Assembly (NCBI GenBank): GCA_018716725.1
Contig: DVJP01000050.1
Location: 1 to 64,000 of the forward strand
DNA length: 64,000 nt
Source: Candidatus Merdivicinus excrementipullorum
GTDB lineage: Bacteria > Bacillota > Clostridia > Oscillospirales > Ruminococcaceae
Direction: 5' to 3'
Positions 14,828 to 23,863 of this stretch are shown here, piece after piece. The position numbers and the translations under genes were made by a program. Each line of letters opens with the position of its first letter. Position 1 is the first letter of the stretch. The notes beneath the pieces were generated by a model. That model had not been told where the DNA came from. It made no database searches and worked only from the letters and a program-made list of their open reading frames with translations.

Positions 14828-15031
14828 ATGAGAGAGGGCATCCATCCCAAGTACGAAAAGGCCACCATCCGGTGCGCTTGCGGCAACGTCATCGAAACCC
14901 GTTCCACCAAGGGTGATATCACCGTCGAGGTTTGCTCGAAGTGCCATCCTTACTTTACCGGGAAGCAGAAACTGGTTGATACCGGCGGACGTGTTGACAG
15001 ATTCAAAAAGCGTTTCGGCCTGGGCAAATAA
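14828..15031 (+). CDS. rpmE: 50S ribosomal protein L31, zinc-binding form
   Basis: A 67-residue ribosomal protein, [20 protein letters not shown] to the end FGLGK. The four zinc cysteines are present as CAC and CSKC, so this is the zinc-containing type and not the zinc-free paralogue made under zinc limitation. The ATG follows AAAGAGGTG. It is a single-gene unit: a promoter lies 90 nt upstream and a strong terminator follows 20 nt after the stop. Confidence 0.97.
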   Translation: MREGIHPKYEKATIRCACGNVIETRSTKGDITVEVCSKCHPYFTGKQKLVDTGGRVDRFKKRFGLGK

Positions 15032-15049
15032 GTTCAGTTTGAATCCTCT

Positions 15050-15084
15050 GAGGCGGTGTATCAAGTGCACCGCCTCTTTGTTTT
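15050..15084 (+). terminator. rpmE terminator
   Basis: GAGGCGGTG, 9-nt loop, CACCGCCTC, then TTTGTTTT. Its tail runs up to the ribosome site of the next gene. Confidence 0.9.
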
Positions 15085-15103
15085 CTCCAAAAGGAGGCGC
15101 GAT

Positions 15104-15727
15104 ATGAAAGATTACATCACCATCGAGGGGGAAGCCCAGGCGGAGTTTGTGGAACGGAAATCCCGGTTCATCGGTTACTGCCGCCATGTGGAAACGGAAA
15201 CCGAGGCCCTGGCCTTTGTGGAGCAGTTAAAAAAACAGAACTGGGACGCCACCCACAACGTCTTTGCTTATTCCCTGCGGGAAGGCCAATTGAAGCGGTG
15301 TTCCGACGACGGGGAACCCCAGGGGACTGCCGGCGTGCCGGTGCTGGATGTTTTGCAGAAATCCGGGGTGGTGGACGTCTGCATGGTGGTCACCCGGTAT
15401 TTCGGCGGCATTTTGCTGGGGGCCGGCGGCCTGGTGCGGGCCTATTCCCACGGGGCGTCCATTGCCCTGGAAGCGGCAAAAAAACTCCATATGACCCCCT
15501 GCACCCGGCTTTCCCTGGACATGGACTACGGCTGGTACGGCAAGGTGAGCTATATTTTGCCCCAGTACAACATCCTGGTGGAGGAGTCCTCCTTTACTGA
15601 CCGGGTGAGCATGACCCTGCTTATCAAATCCTCCCGCAAGGAAAAATTCCAGGCGGATCTTGTCGAATTGACTAACGGATGCGTCGTTCCGAAGGAAATA
15701 ATTGAGGAATACGCAGATATGCAGTAA
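15104..15727 (+). CDS. YigZ/IMPACT family protein
   Basis: A 207-residue protein of the UPF0029/IMPACT family with a C-terminal DUF1949-type domain. The family core is visible: VERKSRFIGYCRHVETE near the N-terminus, WDATHNVFAYSLREG (about 48-62), CSDDGEPQGTAGVPVLDVLQ (about 66-85) and VVTRYFGGILLGAGGLVRAY (about 95-115). Eukaryotic IMPACT modulates translation through Gcn2; the bacterial function is not settled. ATG follows AAAGGAGG after 8 nt. The gene lies between rpmE and dgt in the same direction. Confidence 0.93.
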   Translation: MKDYITIEGEAQAEFVERKSRFIGYCRHVETETEALAFVEQLKKQNWDATHNVFAYSLREGQLKRCSDDGEPQGTAGVPVLDVLQKSGVVDVCMVVTRYFGGILLGAGGLVRAYSHGASIALEAAKKLHMTPCTRLSLDMDYGWYGKVSYILPQYNILVEESSFTDRVSMTLLIKSSRKEKFQADLVELTNGCVVPKEIIEEYADMQ

Positions 15728-15760
15728 AAAAATTGCGGATTTAGAAGGGAAAACCCGCCT

Positions 15761-15792
15761 TTTCCGGTATAATATAGTATAGAAACCGGAAA
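15761..15792 (+). promoter_or_regulatory. -10 region of the dgt operon inside an inverted repeat
   Basis: TATAAT at 15768-15773 lies between the arms TTTCCGG (15761-15767) and CCGGAAA (15786-15792). No good -35 is present. The arrangement could be an operator covering the promoter of dgt-dnaG-rpoD. Confidence 0.45.
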
Positions 15793-15805
15793 GGGGCGGG
15801 AAAAT

Positions 15806-16816
15806 ATGGACAGCAAAGAATATCAGCTTTGTTTTGAAGAGGAATACCTCTCCCCTTTGGCGGCCCGCTCCGCCCGGAGCAGGGGAAGAGCCAGGCCGGA
15901 AACGCCCTGCCCCCTGCGGACGGATTACCAGCGGGACCGGGACCGGATCCTCCACTGCAACGCTTTCCGGAGGTTAAAGCACAAAACCCAGGTGTTTTTG
16001 GCGCCCCGGGGGGACCATTACAGGACCCGGCTCACCCACACCTTGGAGGTTTCCCAGATTGCCCGGACCATCGCCCGGACCCTGCGGCTCAACGAGGACC
16101 TGACGGAAGCCATCGCTTTAGGCCACGACCTGGGCCACACGCCTTTCGGCCACGCCGGGGAACGGGCCTTGAACCGGGCCTGCCCCTTTGGATTTTCCCA
16201 CCACCTGCAAAGCGTCCGGACGGCCCAGCGGCTGGAACGGGATGGGAAGGGGCTAAACCTTACCTGGGAAGTCCAAAACGGCATTGCCTGCCACTCAAGG
16301 GGCGGCGGGAAAATTCCCCTGCCCAAAACCCTGGAAGGCCAGGCGGTGCGGCTGGCGGACAAAATCGCCTATGTAAACCACGACATTGAGGACGCCGTCC
16401 GGGCGGAGGTGATTTCCGAAACCGACCTGCCCTGGGAAACCGTCTATGTTTTGGGGCGGGGCAAATCGGCGAGATTGACCACCGTAATCCGCTCCATTAT
16501 GGAAAACAGCGGGGAAACCCTGCGGATGGCCCCGGAAATCCAGGCGGCCCAGGATATGCTGGAGCAGTTTTTATATGAGAACGTCTACACCAGCCCCATC
16601 GCCAAGGGCCAGGAGGCCAAGGCGGAAGCCATGCTGGAACGTTTGTATGAATATTACTGCCGGAATCTGGAAAAGCTGCCGGATTTTTACCAGGAGCTGC
16701 TCGCCAACACGCCGCCGGAGCGGGCGGTGTGCGATTACATTGCCGGGATGACCGACCAGTACGCCGTGGAGGTGTACGAGGAATTGTTTATTCCTCGGTT
16801 TTGGACCAAATCGTAG
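15806..16816 (+). CDS. dgt: deoxyguanosinetriphosphate triphosphohydrolase-like HD protein
   Basis: Cytoplasmic dNTP triphosphohydrolase of 336 residues, the short clostridial/Bacillus type. The HD metal site is complete: RTRLTHTLEVSQIART gives the first His (about 75), LGHDLGHTPFGHAGE the HD pair and following His (about 110-124), and KIAYVNHDIEDA the last Asp (about 190). NAFRRLKHKTQVFLAPRGDH is a strong family signature. It heads the dgt-dnaG-rpoD run, with dnaG 18 nt after its stop, an arrangement widespread in Clostridia. Confidence 0.95.
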   Translation: MDSKEYQLCFEEEYLSPLAARSARSRGRARPETPCPLRTDYQRDRDRILHCNAFRRLKHKTQVFLAPRGDHYRTRLTHTLEVSQIARTIARTLRLNEDLTEAIALGHDLGHTPFGHAGERALNRACPFGFSHHLQSVRTAQRLERDGKGLNLTWEVQNGIACHSRGGGKIPLPKTLEGQAVRLADKIAYVNHDIEDAVRAEVISETDLPWETVYVLGRGKSARLTTVIRSIMENSGETLRMAPEIQAAQDMLEQFLYENVYTSPIAKGQEAKAEAMLERLYEYYCRNLEKLPDFYQELLANTPPERAVCDYIAGMTDQYAVEVYEELFIPRFWTKS

Positions 16817-16834
16817 AAGAAGGGAGGGGGATTT

Positions 16835-18592
16835 TTGGCAATCCCAAGGAGCTTTATTGAAAACCTGCGGATGAGCTGCGACATGGAGAATATTGTGTCC
16901 TCTTATGTGAAGCTGAAGCGCCAGGGCCGGAACCTGGCGGGGCTTTGCCCTTTCCACTCGGAAAAGACCCCTTCTATGGTGGTGTATCCCGACACCCAGT
17001 CCTTTTTCTGCTTCGGCTGCGGGGCTGGAGGGGACGTAATTTCTTTCATTATGCGGATCGAGAATCTGGATTATGTGGAAGCGGTGAAATTTTTAGCCCA
17101 GCGGGTGGGCATGACGGTGCCGGAAGGGGAAACTGAGGACCGGGCCTCCCGGATGAAGCCCATTATTTTGGAGATCAACCGCCTGACCGCCCGGTTTTAC
17201 CACGACATACTGAAATCCCCGGATGGGGAGCCGGGAAGGGCCTATTTCGCCGGGCGGCAGCTCACCCCCAAAACCATGGTCAAATACGGCCTGGGCTACG
17301 CCCCCAACACCTGGGACGCCCTGCGGAATTACCTGAAGGAAAAGGGCTTTTCCTATGAGCAGATGGCTGAGGCCGGGGTGGTGAATAAGGGCCGTTCCGG
17401 CAGCTATTACGACGCTTTCCGCAACCGGGTCATGTTCCCCATTATCGACCTGCGGAAAAACGTCATCGGCTTCGGGGGCCGGGTGCTGGACGACAGCAAG
17501 CCCAAGTATTTGAATACCAACGACACCCTGGTGTTCAAAAAGAGCCGGAACTTGTTTTCTTTAAACTTCGCCAAGAACCACACCGACGGGCGGCTGATCC
17601 TGGCGGAAGGGTATATGGACGTTATCGCCGTCAACCAGGCGGGCTTTGAAAACGTGGTAGCCACCCTGGGGACGGCTTTGACCCCGGAGCAGGCCCGGTT
17701 GATTGCCGGATACGCCAAGGAAGTGATTATCGCCTACGATTCCGACGGGGCCGGCCGCAAAGCCACCGACCGGGCGGTGGGGCTTTTGGAGGAAGCAGGA
17801 GTGTCCGCCAAGATTCTGCAGATGCGGGGGGCCAAGGACCCGGACGAGTATATCAAAAAATTCGGCGCCCAGCGGTTTAAACTGCTGCTGGACGGGGCCG
17901 GGAATGTCACCGCTTACCGTTTGGGGGACATCCGCTCCCGCTACGACCTGGAAACCCCGGAGGGCCGCAGCGGCTACCTGACGGAAGCCTTAAAATACCT
18001 GGCCACCTTAAAAAGCCCGGTGGAACGGGAGGTTTACGCCGGAGAACTGGCCAGCCAGACGGGAATTTTACGGGAAACCGTCCTTTCCAACCTGGAATGG
18101 GAGGTCAAAAAGAACTTCCGCCGGGAAAAGAAAAAGGAGTGGCAGGACATCGCTTCCTCCCGGGAGCTTTACGGCGACCGGGTAAACCCTCAGCGGGCCT
18201 CCAATTTAAGCGCCTCTCTGGCGGAGGAGGGGATCATCGCCTTCCTCTTTAAAAACCCGGACTATCTGGCCCGGATTTTGGAGAAAACCGGGGAAGAACA
18301 GTTTGTGACGGATTTTAACCGGAAGCTCTTCCATTCCCTTGTGGAAAAGCTCCGCTTAAACGGCGGCGCGGCTTTGTCGGATTTTGCCGGGGAGCTTTCG
18401 CCGGAGGAAATGGGGCGGCTGTCCGCCATTGTCAACCGGGACCTGCCTATGACCGAGCAGGTGCTGGAGGATTACATCCGGGGGCTTGAGGACGCGAAAT
18501 GTAAAAATATCAGCAAAAAAGCCGGGGAGCTTTCCCGGGAGGAGCTGCTGGCCGCTGTGCGGGAATTGCAGCGCAAAAAGAGAGAGTCGTAA
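16835..18592 (+). CDS. dnaG: DNA primase
   Basis: Makes the RNA primers for replication. The CHC2 zinc site reads CPFHSEKTPS with CFGCGAGGD (about residues 37-68). The catalytic TOPRIM core has LAEGYMDVIA (about 250) and IIAYDSDGAGRKA (about 302-314), with all acidic residues present. The C-terminal helicase-binding part is present but diverged. Start codon is TTG, chosen because GGGAGGGGG stands right before it and MAIPRSFIENL is the usual N-terminus. It is followed by rpoD after 43 nt. Confidence 0.97.
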   Translation: MAIPRSFIENLRMSCDMENIVSSYVKLKRQGRNLAGLCPFHSEKTPSMVVYPDTQSFFCFGCGAGGDVISFIMRIENLDYVEAVKFLAQRVGMTVPEGETEDRASRMKPIILEINRLTARFYHDILKSPDGEPGRAYFAGRQLTPKTMVKYGLGYAPNTWDALRNYLKEKGFSYEQMAEAGVVNKGRSGSYYDAFRNRVMFPIIDLRKNVIGFGGRVLDDSKPKYLNTNDTLVFKKSRNLFSLNFAKNHTDGRLILAEGYMDVIAVNQAGFENVVATLGTALTPEQARLIAGYAKEVIIAYDSDGAGRKATDRAVGLLEEAGVSAKILQMRGAKDPDEYIKKFGAQRFKLLLDGAGNVTAYRLGDIRSRYDLETPEGRSGYLTEALKYLATLKSPVEREVYAGELASQTGILRETVLSNLEWEVKKNFRREKKKEWQDIASSRELYGDRVNPQRASNLSASLAEEGIIAFLFKNPDYLARILEKTGEEQFVTDFNRKLFHSLVEKLRLNGGAALSDFAGELSPEEMGRLSAIVNRDLPMTEQVLEDYIRGLEDAKCKNISKKAGELSREELLAAVRELQRKKRES

Positions 18593-18635
18593 ACAGGCCG
18601 CCGGGCCTAAAGGATACAGGTAAAGGAGAATTGCT

Positions 18636-19727
18636 ATGGCAACTGAAAACAAAAAAAGCGCCGTTGTGGAACTCATGGAGCAAGGCAAGCAGAAAGGCAA
18701 GCTGACCACCAAGGAGATCACCGACGCTTTGGAGGAACTGGACTTTGACGTGGAGCAGATGGACAAGCTCTACGAAAGCCTGGAAAGCCTCAATATTGAG
18801 ATTATCGAGGATTTTGACCCGGAGCAGGACCTGGACCTGGATTTGGACGATGTGCTGGAGGATGTGGAGGACGATTCCTTCTTTACCGCCGACGGCATCA
18901 ACATCGACGACCCGGTAAAGGTGTACCTGAAGGAAATCGGCCGGGTGCCCCTTCTCACCAACGAAGAGGAGCAGGAGCTTTCCGAACGGATGGCCGCCGG
19001 GGACATCAGCGCCCGGAAGCGGTTAAGCGAGGCCAACCTCCGGCTGGTGGTCAGCATCGCCAAACGGTATGTGGGCCGCGGGATGCAGTTTTTGGACCTG
19101 ATCCAGGAGGGCAACCTGGGTCTTATCAAAGCGGTTGAAAAATTCGACCACACCAAGGGCTTTAAATTCTCCACCTACGCCACCTGGTGGATCCGCCAGG
19201 CCATTACCCGGGCCATTGCCGACCAGGCCCGGACCATCCGCATCCCGGTGCACATGGTGGAAACCATCAACAAGGTGAAAAAAGTTTCCTCCCAATTGCT
19301 GCACCAGAACGGCCACGAGCCTTCCGCTGAGGAAATCGCCAAGGAACTGGATATGTCCGTGGACAAAGTGCGGGAGATCCTGCGGGTGTCCCAGGAGCCG
19401 GTTTCCCTGGAAACCCCCATCGGCGAGGAGGAGGACAGCCATTTGGGCGACTTTATCCAGGACGACGAGGCCCCCTCTCCGGCCGACGCCGCTTCCCACA
19501 CCCTGTTAAAGGAACAGTTGGGCAACGTTTTAAGCACCCTGACTCCCCGGGAGGAAAAGGTACTGCGGCTGCGCTTCGGCTTAGAGGACGGCCGGAGCCG
19601 CACTTTGGAGGAAGTGGGCAAGGAGTTTAACGTGACTAGGGAGCGCATCCGCCAGATTGAGGCCAAAGCTTTGCGGAAACTGCGCCATCCCAGCCGCAGC
19701 AAAAAGCTCAAGGACTTTTTGGATTAA
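18636..19727 (+). CDS. rpoD: RNA polymerase primary sigma factor (sigma-70/SigA)
   Basis: Housekeeping sigma factor of 363 residues, the size seen in Gram-positive SigA. An acidic region 1.1 (about 1-80) is followed by [16 protein letters not shown] (region 1.2), [20 protein letters not shown] (region 2), [20 protein letters not shown] (region 2.4, -10 recognition) and the region 4.2 [26 protein letters not shown] follows AAAGGAG. It is the last gene of the macromolecular-synthesis run; 23 nt separate it from the Rrf2 gene. Confidence 0.98.
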   Translation: MATENKKSAVVELMEQGKQKGKLTTKEITDALEELDFDVEQMDKLYESLESLNIEIIEDFDPEQDLDLDLDDVLEDVEDDSFFTADGINIDDPVKVYLKEIGRVPLLTNEEEQELSERMAAGDISARKRLSEANLRLVVSIAKRYVGRGMQFLDLIQEGNLGLIKAVEKFDHTKGFKFSTYATWWIRQAITRAIADQARTIRIPVHMVETINKVKKVSSQLLHQNGHEPSAEEIAKELDMSVDKVREILRVSQEPVSLETPIGEEEDSHLGDFIQDDEAPSPADAASHTLLKEQLGNVLSTLTPREEKVLRLRFGLEDGRSRTLEEVGKEFNVTRERIRQIEAKALRKLRHPSRSKKLKDFLD

Positions 19728-19750
19728 AACACAGAAAGGTTTCTATTACT

Positions 19751-20194
19751 ATGCATATTACGCTGGAATCGGATTACGCAATCCGTATCGTCATCTTTCT
19801 TTTACAGTATGGGAAACGGGCCGACGCTAAAAAAATCGCGGAAAACACCCAGGTGACTCTGCGCTTTTCCCTGAAAATCCTGCGGAAGCTGGCGGCGGCC
19901 GGGCTGGTTCGCTCCTATAAGGGGGCGTCCGGCGGGTACGAGGCCGCTAAAAAGCCGGAGGAAATCTCCCTGGCGGACATTATGGAAGTTATCGAGGGGA
20001 CCTACTGCCTAAGCCGGTGTTTGGAATCTCACGACAACTGCGCCCACGAAGGGGAGGGCTGCTGCAAGGTGCGGCAGGCTTTCGGGGAAATCTCGGAAAT
20101 GGTCCGGAAAAAGCTTTCGGAAACTACCTTTGATAAACTGATCTGCGGCGGGTGCGGCCGCCCATTTGAGCAAGAGCCCGTTTCAAAAGAGTGA
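19751..20194 (+). CDS. Rrf2-family transcriptional regulator
   Basis: A 147-residue winged-helix regulator. MHITLESDYAIRIVIFLLQY and KKIAENTQVTLRFSLKILRK are typical of IscR/NsrR/CymR relatives, and GLVRSYKGASGGYEAAK is the wing. The sensor segment has the cysteine cluster CLSRCLESHDNCAHEGEGCC, and a second pair LICGGCG lies near the C-terminus, so an Fe-S or other metal cofactor is plausible. It is downstream of rpoD and upstream of a strong terminator. The targets are unknown. Confidence 0.9.
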   Translation: MHITLESDYAIRIVIFLLQYGKRADAKKIAENTQVTLRFSLKILRKLAAAGLVRSYKGASGGYEAAKKPEEISLADIMEVIEGTYCLSRCLESHDNCAHEGEGCCKVRQAFGEISEMVRKKLSETTFDKLICGGCGRPFEQEPVSKE

Positions 20195-20198
20195 TGAT

Positions 20199-20236
20199 GC
20201 GGCCTGCCGGGAATCCATCCGGCGGGCCGTTTTTTG
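20199..20236 (+). terminator. terminator after the Rrf2 gene
   Basis: GCGGCCTGCCGG, 8-nt loop, CCGGCGGGCCGT with one bulge, then TTTTTT. It closes the dgt to Rrf2 transcription unit and abuts the next ribosome site. Confidence 0.85.
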
Positions 20237-20246
20237 AAGGAGGAGC

Positions 20247-20750
20247 ATGGTGGAAGAATGGATTGACCTGTACGATCGTTCCGGCCGGCCGTTAGGCCGG
20301 AAAATCCCCAAAGGCGTGAAACGGGAAAATGGGGAATATTACCGGCACGTCCACATAATTTTATATAGCAGGCAGGGCGGGTGGCTTATCCAGCAGCGTT
20401 CCATGGGCAAGGAATTTTTTCCCGGGAAATGGGACGTCACCGGCGGCGGGGTCATAGCCGGGGAGGAAAGCCGGGACGCCGCCCTGCGGGAGGTCCGGGA
20501 GGAACTGGGCCTTTCCATCCCGCCGGAAGAACTGCGGTATGCCGGCGGGATGGTTGTGGAGGAGGCGGGGCGGTGCCTTTTGGACGTCTGGTACGCCCTG
20601 CTGGACTTTAGGCCGGAGGAATGCGTTTTGCAGAAAGAGGAGGTTCAGGCGGTCAAGCTGGTTTCCTTTGAGGAACTGCTGGCTTTGTGCCTGGATAAAG
20701 GCCCGGAATACCGGGCGCTGCTGGAAAAAACAGGCGGCGGCCTCTACTGA
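20247..20750 (+). CDS. NUDIX hydrolase
   Basis: A 167-residue NUDIX protein. The box GGGVIAGEESRDAALREVRE followed by ELGL matches GX5EX7REUXEEXGU with the metal-binding glutamates intact. The N-terminal EEWIDLYDRSGRPLGRKIPK and RHVHIILYSRQGGWLIQQRS resemble the isopentenyl-diphosphate isomerase-like/YfcD subgroup, but the isomerase-specific cysteine is not obvious, so pyrophosphohydrolase activity is more likely. AAGGAGGAG stands directly before ATG; GTG at 20250, one codon later, has the better spacing. The substrate cannot be inferred. Confidence 0.88.
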   Translation: MVEEWIDLYDRSGRPLGRKIPKGVKRENGEYYRHVHIILYSRQGGWLIQQRSMGKEFFPGKWDVTGGGVIAGEESRDAALREVREELGLSIPPEELRYAGGMVVEEAGRCLLDVWYALLDFRPEECVLQKEEVQAVKLVSFEELLALCLDKGPEYRALLEKTGGGLY

Positions 20751-20820
20751 AGTAGGAAAATTTGCGGGCTTCTTTTTGGACACTTTGTGGAGAGTGTGGG
20801 TAGACCATTAGAGAGAAACG

Positions 20821-20829
20821 TGGTATAAT
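20821..20829 (+). promoter_or_regulatory. extended -10 promoter of the activase operon
   Basis: TGGTATAAT about 90 nt before the activase start, with a poor -35 (TAGACC at 17 nt). Confidence 0.5.
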
Positions 20830-20918
20830 ATTTCTTGTATGCAGAAAAATGCGTTAATGAAGCGCTTTTCGTCGAATTTTAGCGAGACTTGCGTCCCAGG
20901 GAGGACAGGAGGAAATTC

Positions 20919-23858
20919 ATGCTCAAGGTTGGAATCGATATTGGCTCTACAACGGTCAAGGTTGTGGTCATGCGGGAAAAGGAACTGCTTTTCAAGCACT
21001 ATGAACGGCATTTTTCCCAGGTTCGGCAGAAAACCGCCGAAATCTTAAAGGAAGCCGCCCCGGTCATCGGGGAGGAGGAATTTGCCGCGGCGCTGTCCGG
21101 CTCGGCGGGCTTCGGCCTGGCCAAGGCGGCGGGGCTGGAGTTTGTCCAGGAGGTCTTTGCCACCGGAAAGGCGGTGACCTATTTCTCCGACGGGGTGGAT
21201 GTGGTCATCGAGCTGGGCGGCGAGGACGCCAAGATTCTTTTTCTAACCGGCGGCGTGGAGGAGCGGATGAACGGCACCTGCGCCGGCGGCACCGGGGCCT
21301 TTATCGACCAGATGGCGTCCCTTTTGGACGTGACGCCGGAGGATTTGAACCACCTGGCTTCCCGGCATGAGAAAATTTATCCCATCGCCTCCAGGTGCGG
21401 CGTATTCGCCAAGTCCGACATCCAGCCCCTGTTAAACCAGGGCGCCCGGAAGGAGGACATTGCCGCCAGCATTTTCCAGGCGGTGGTGGACCAGACCATT
21501 ACCGGCCTGGCCCAGGGGCGGCAGATCAAGGGCAAGGTGGCCTTTTTAGGCGGCCCCCTGCACTTTTTCACCGAGCTTCAGAAGCGGTTTACCGAAACCC
21601 TGCGCCTTTCCCCGGAAAACGCCCTGTTCCCCGATTTGGGCCAGTTTTCCGTGGCGCTGGGCACCGCCATTTACGCGGAGGATTCCGGCGACCGGCTGAC
21701 ATTAAACGAACTGATTTCCAAGGTGGAAAGCGCCAAAAGCGAGATTTCCGCTGATAAGCGGCTGGACCCTCTGTTCCGGAATGAGGAGGAGTATGCGGAA
21801 TTTTCCGCCCGCCACGCCAAGGCCTGTGTGCCGGAAAAGGACATTTCTCAGTATGAAGGCCCGGCTTACTTAGGCATCGACTGCGGCTCCACCACCACCA
21901 AGGTGGCCCTGATTTCCGAGGACGGCAGCCTCCTTTATACCTATTACGGATCCAACCGGGGCAGCCCCGTTCAGATCATCCGGGAACAGCTGATGAAAAT
22001 CCGCGCCCTCTGCGGCGACCGCATTGAGATCCGGGGCAGCGCCGTCACCGGCTACGGCGAGGAGCTGATCCAGAACGCCTTTGCCGTGGACGCTGGCTTG
22101 GTGGAAACTATGGCCCACTTTAAGGCGGCCCGGTTCTTCCAGCCGGAGGTGGACTTTATCCTGGACATCGGCGGCCAGGACATCAAGTGTTTCCAGGTGA
22201 AGAACAACTCCATTGACAGCATCATGCTAAATGAAGCCTGTTCCTCCGGCTGCGGCTCCTTTATTGAAACCTTCGCCCGTTCCATGGGCTACGAAATCGC
22301 AGATTTCGCCAAGAAGGGCTTGTTCGCCAAGCATCCGGTGGATTTAGGCTCCCGGTGCACCGTGTTTATGAACTCCTCCGTCAAGCAGGCCCAGAAGGAC
22401 GGCGCCGGAGTGGAGGACATTTCGGCGGGGCTTTCCATGAGCGTTGTGAAAAACGCCATTTACAAGGTCATCCGCGCCCATTCGGCAGAAGAATTGGGCA
22501 AGCATATCGTGGTGCAGGGGGGGACCTTCCTAAACGACGCCGTTCTGCGCAGCTTTGAGCAGGAAATCGGCGGGGAAGTGGTGCGCCCGGTTATCGCGGG
22601 GCTTATGGGGGCTTACGGCGCGGCCCTTTACGCCAAGAGCCTAAAGCTTTCCAAATCCACCCTCTTTTCCATGGAGGAGCTGGAACATTTCACCCATACG
22701 GCCAAATCCGCTAACTGCGGCCTCTGCGCCAACCACTGCGCCCTGACGGTGAACATTTTTGCAAACGGCAAGAAATTCATCTCCGGCAACAAATGCGAGC
22801 GCCCCCTGGGGGTCAAAGGCAAGGAAAAGCTGCCGGACATGTACCAGTGGAAAATCGACCGGATTCAGGCCTTAAAGCCGGTGCAGGGCAAACGGGGCAA
22901 AATCGGCCTTCCGCTGGCACTCAATATGTACGAAAACCTGCCCTTCTGGTTCGCTTTCTTTACGGACTTAGGCTTTGAAGTGGTGGTGTCCCCTGTGTCC
23001 ACCCTGGAGCTGTACAGCAAGGGCCGGTACACCATCCCTTCGGACACCGTCTGCTATCCCGCCAAAATGGTCCACGGCCACATCGAGTGGCTGCTGGAGC
23101 AGAAACTGCCGGTGATTTTCTACCCCTGCCTGGCATACAATTTTGACGAGCACAAAGGGGATAACCATTATAACTGCCCGGTGGTGGCCTACTATCCGGA
23201 GCTTCTGAAATCCAATATCGCCCGTTTGCTGGAAACCCGGTTCTTGTACCCCTATTTCGGCCTGCACCGGCCCAAGGACTTTGTGAAGAAAGCCTCCGCT
23301 TACTTTGGGGAGCAGTTCCCCGGCATTACGCCTAAAGAGGTGAAGCACGCCGCCAAGGCCGCCTATGACGCCTACGCCAAATGGCAGGCGGACCTGAAGG
23401 CGGAAGGGGCCAAAGTGCTCAAATGGGCGGAAGAAAACCACAAAAAGGTGGCGGTTCTGGCCGGGCGGCCCTATCACATCGACCCGGAAATCAACCACGG
23501 CATCCATAAGCTGCTGACTTCCTTAGGCATGGCCGTCATCACCGAGGACTGCGTTTCCGATTTGGTGGAGCCGCAAAAGGTCAACGTTTTGAACCAGTGG
23601 ACCTACCACGCCCGCCTTTACAACGCCGCCAAATATGTGACCCTTCACAAGAACATGGAGCTCATTCAGCTGGTGAGCTTCGGCTGCGGCATTGACGCCA
23701 TCACCACCGACGAGGTGCGCTCCATTCTGGAAAAGGGCGGGAAATTCTACACCCAGCTGAAAATCGATGAAATCAACAACCTTGGTGCCGTCAAGATCCG
23801 CCTCCGCAGCCTTTTGGGGGCCATTGAGGAGCGGGACGCCGCCGGAGAAAGGAGCTGA
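20919..23858 (+). CDS. fused double-domain 2-hydroxyacyl-CoA dehydratase activase (BadF/HgdC type) with C-terminal DUF2229-like domain
   Basis: An ATP-driven electron donor of 979 residues. Two ASKHA ATPase domains lie in tandem, beginning VGIDIGSTTVKVVVM (about 5) and LGIDCGSTTTKVALI (about 317). Each keeps both Fe-S ligand cysteines: NGTCAGGTGAF with IASRCGVFA, and NEACSSGCGSF with LGSRCTVFM. The usual homodimer is therefore encoded as one chain. A cysteine segment CGLCANHCAL...GNKCERP (about 597-627) precedes a DUF2229-like third part of about 320 residues. GGAGG lies 6 nt before this ATG. The next gene, 5 nt on, encodes the presumed electron acceptor. The substrate is unknown. Confidence 0.9.
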   Translation: MLKVGIDIGSTTVKVVVMREKELLFKHYERHFSQVRQKTAEILKEAAPVIGEEEFAAALSGSAGFGLAKAAGLEFVQEVFATGKAVTYFSDGVDVVIELGGEDAKILFLTGGVEERMNGTCAGGTGAFIDQMASLLDVTPEDLNHLASRHEKIYPIASRCGVFAKSDIQPLLNQGARKEDIAASIFQAVVDQTITGLAQGRQIKGKVAFLGGPLHFFTELQKRFTETLRLSPENALFPDLGQFSVALGTAIYAEDSGDRLTLNELISKVESAKSEISADKRLDPLFRNEEEYAEFSARHAKACVPEKDISQYEGPAYLGIDCGSTTTKVALISEDGSLLYTYYGSNRGSPVQIIREQLMKIRALCGDRIEIRGSAVTGYGEELIQNAFAVDAGLVETMAHFKAARFFQPEVDFILDIGGQDIKCFQVKNNSIDSIMLNEACSSGCGSFIETFARSMGYEIADFAKKGLFAKHPVDLGSRCTVFMNSSVKQAQKDGAGVEDISAGLSMSVVKNAIYKVIRAHSAEELGKHIVVQGGTFLNDAVLRSFEQEIGGEVVRPVIAGLMGAYGAALYAKSLKLSKSTLFSMEELEHFTHTAKSANCGLCANHCALTVNIFANGKKFISGNKCERPLGVKGKEKLPDMYQWKIDRIQALKPVQGKRGKIGLPLALNMYENLPFWFAFFTDLGFEVVVSPVSTLELYSKGRYTIPSDTVCYPAKMVHGHIEWLLEQKLPVIFYPCLAYNFDEHKGDNHYNCPVVAYYPELLKSNIARLLETRFLYPYFGLHRPKDFVKKASAYFGEQFPGITPKEVKHAAKAAYDAYAKWQADLKAEGAKVLKWAEENHKKVAVLAGRPYHIDPEINHGIHKLLTSLGMAVITEDCVSDLVEPQKVNVLNQWTYHARLYNAAKYVTLHKNMELIQLVSFGCGIDAITTDEVRSILEKGGKFYTQLKIDEINNLGAVKIRLRSLLGAIEERDAAGERS

Positions 23859-23863
23859 CCCCC

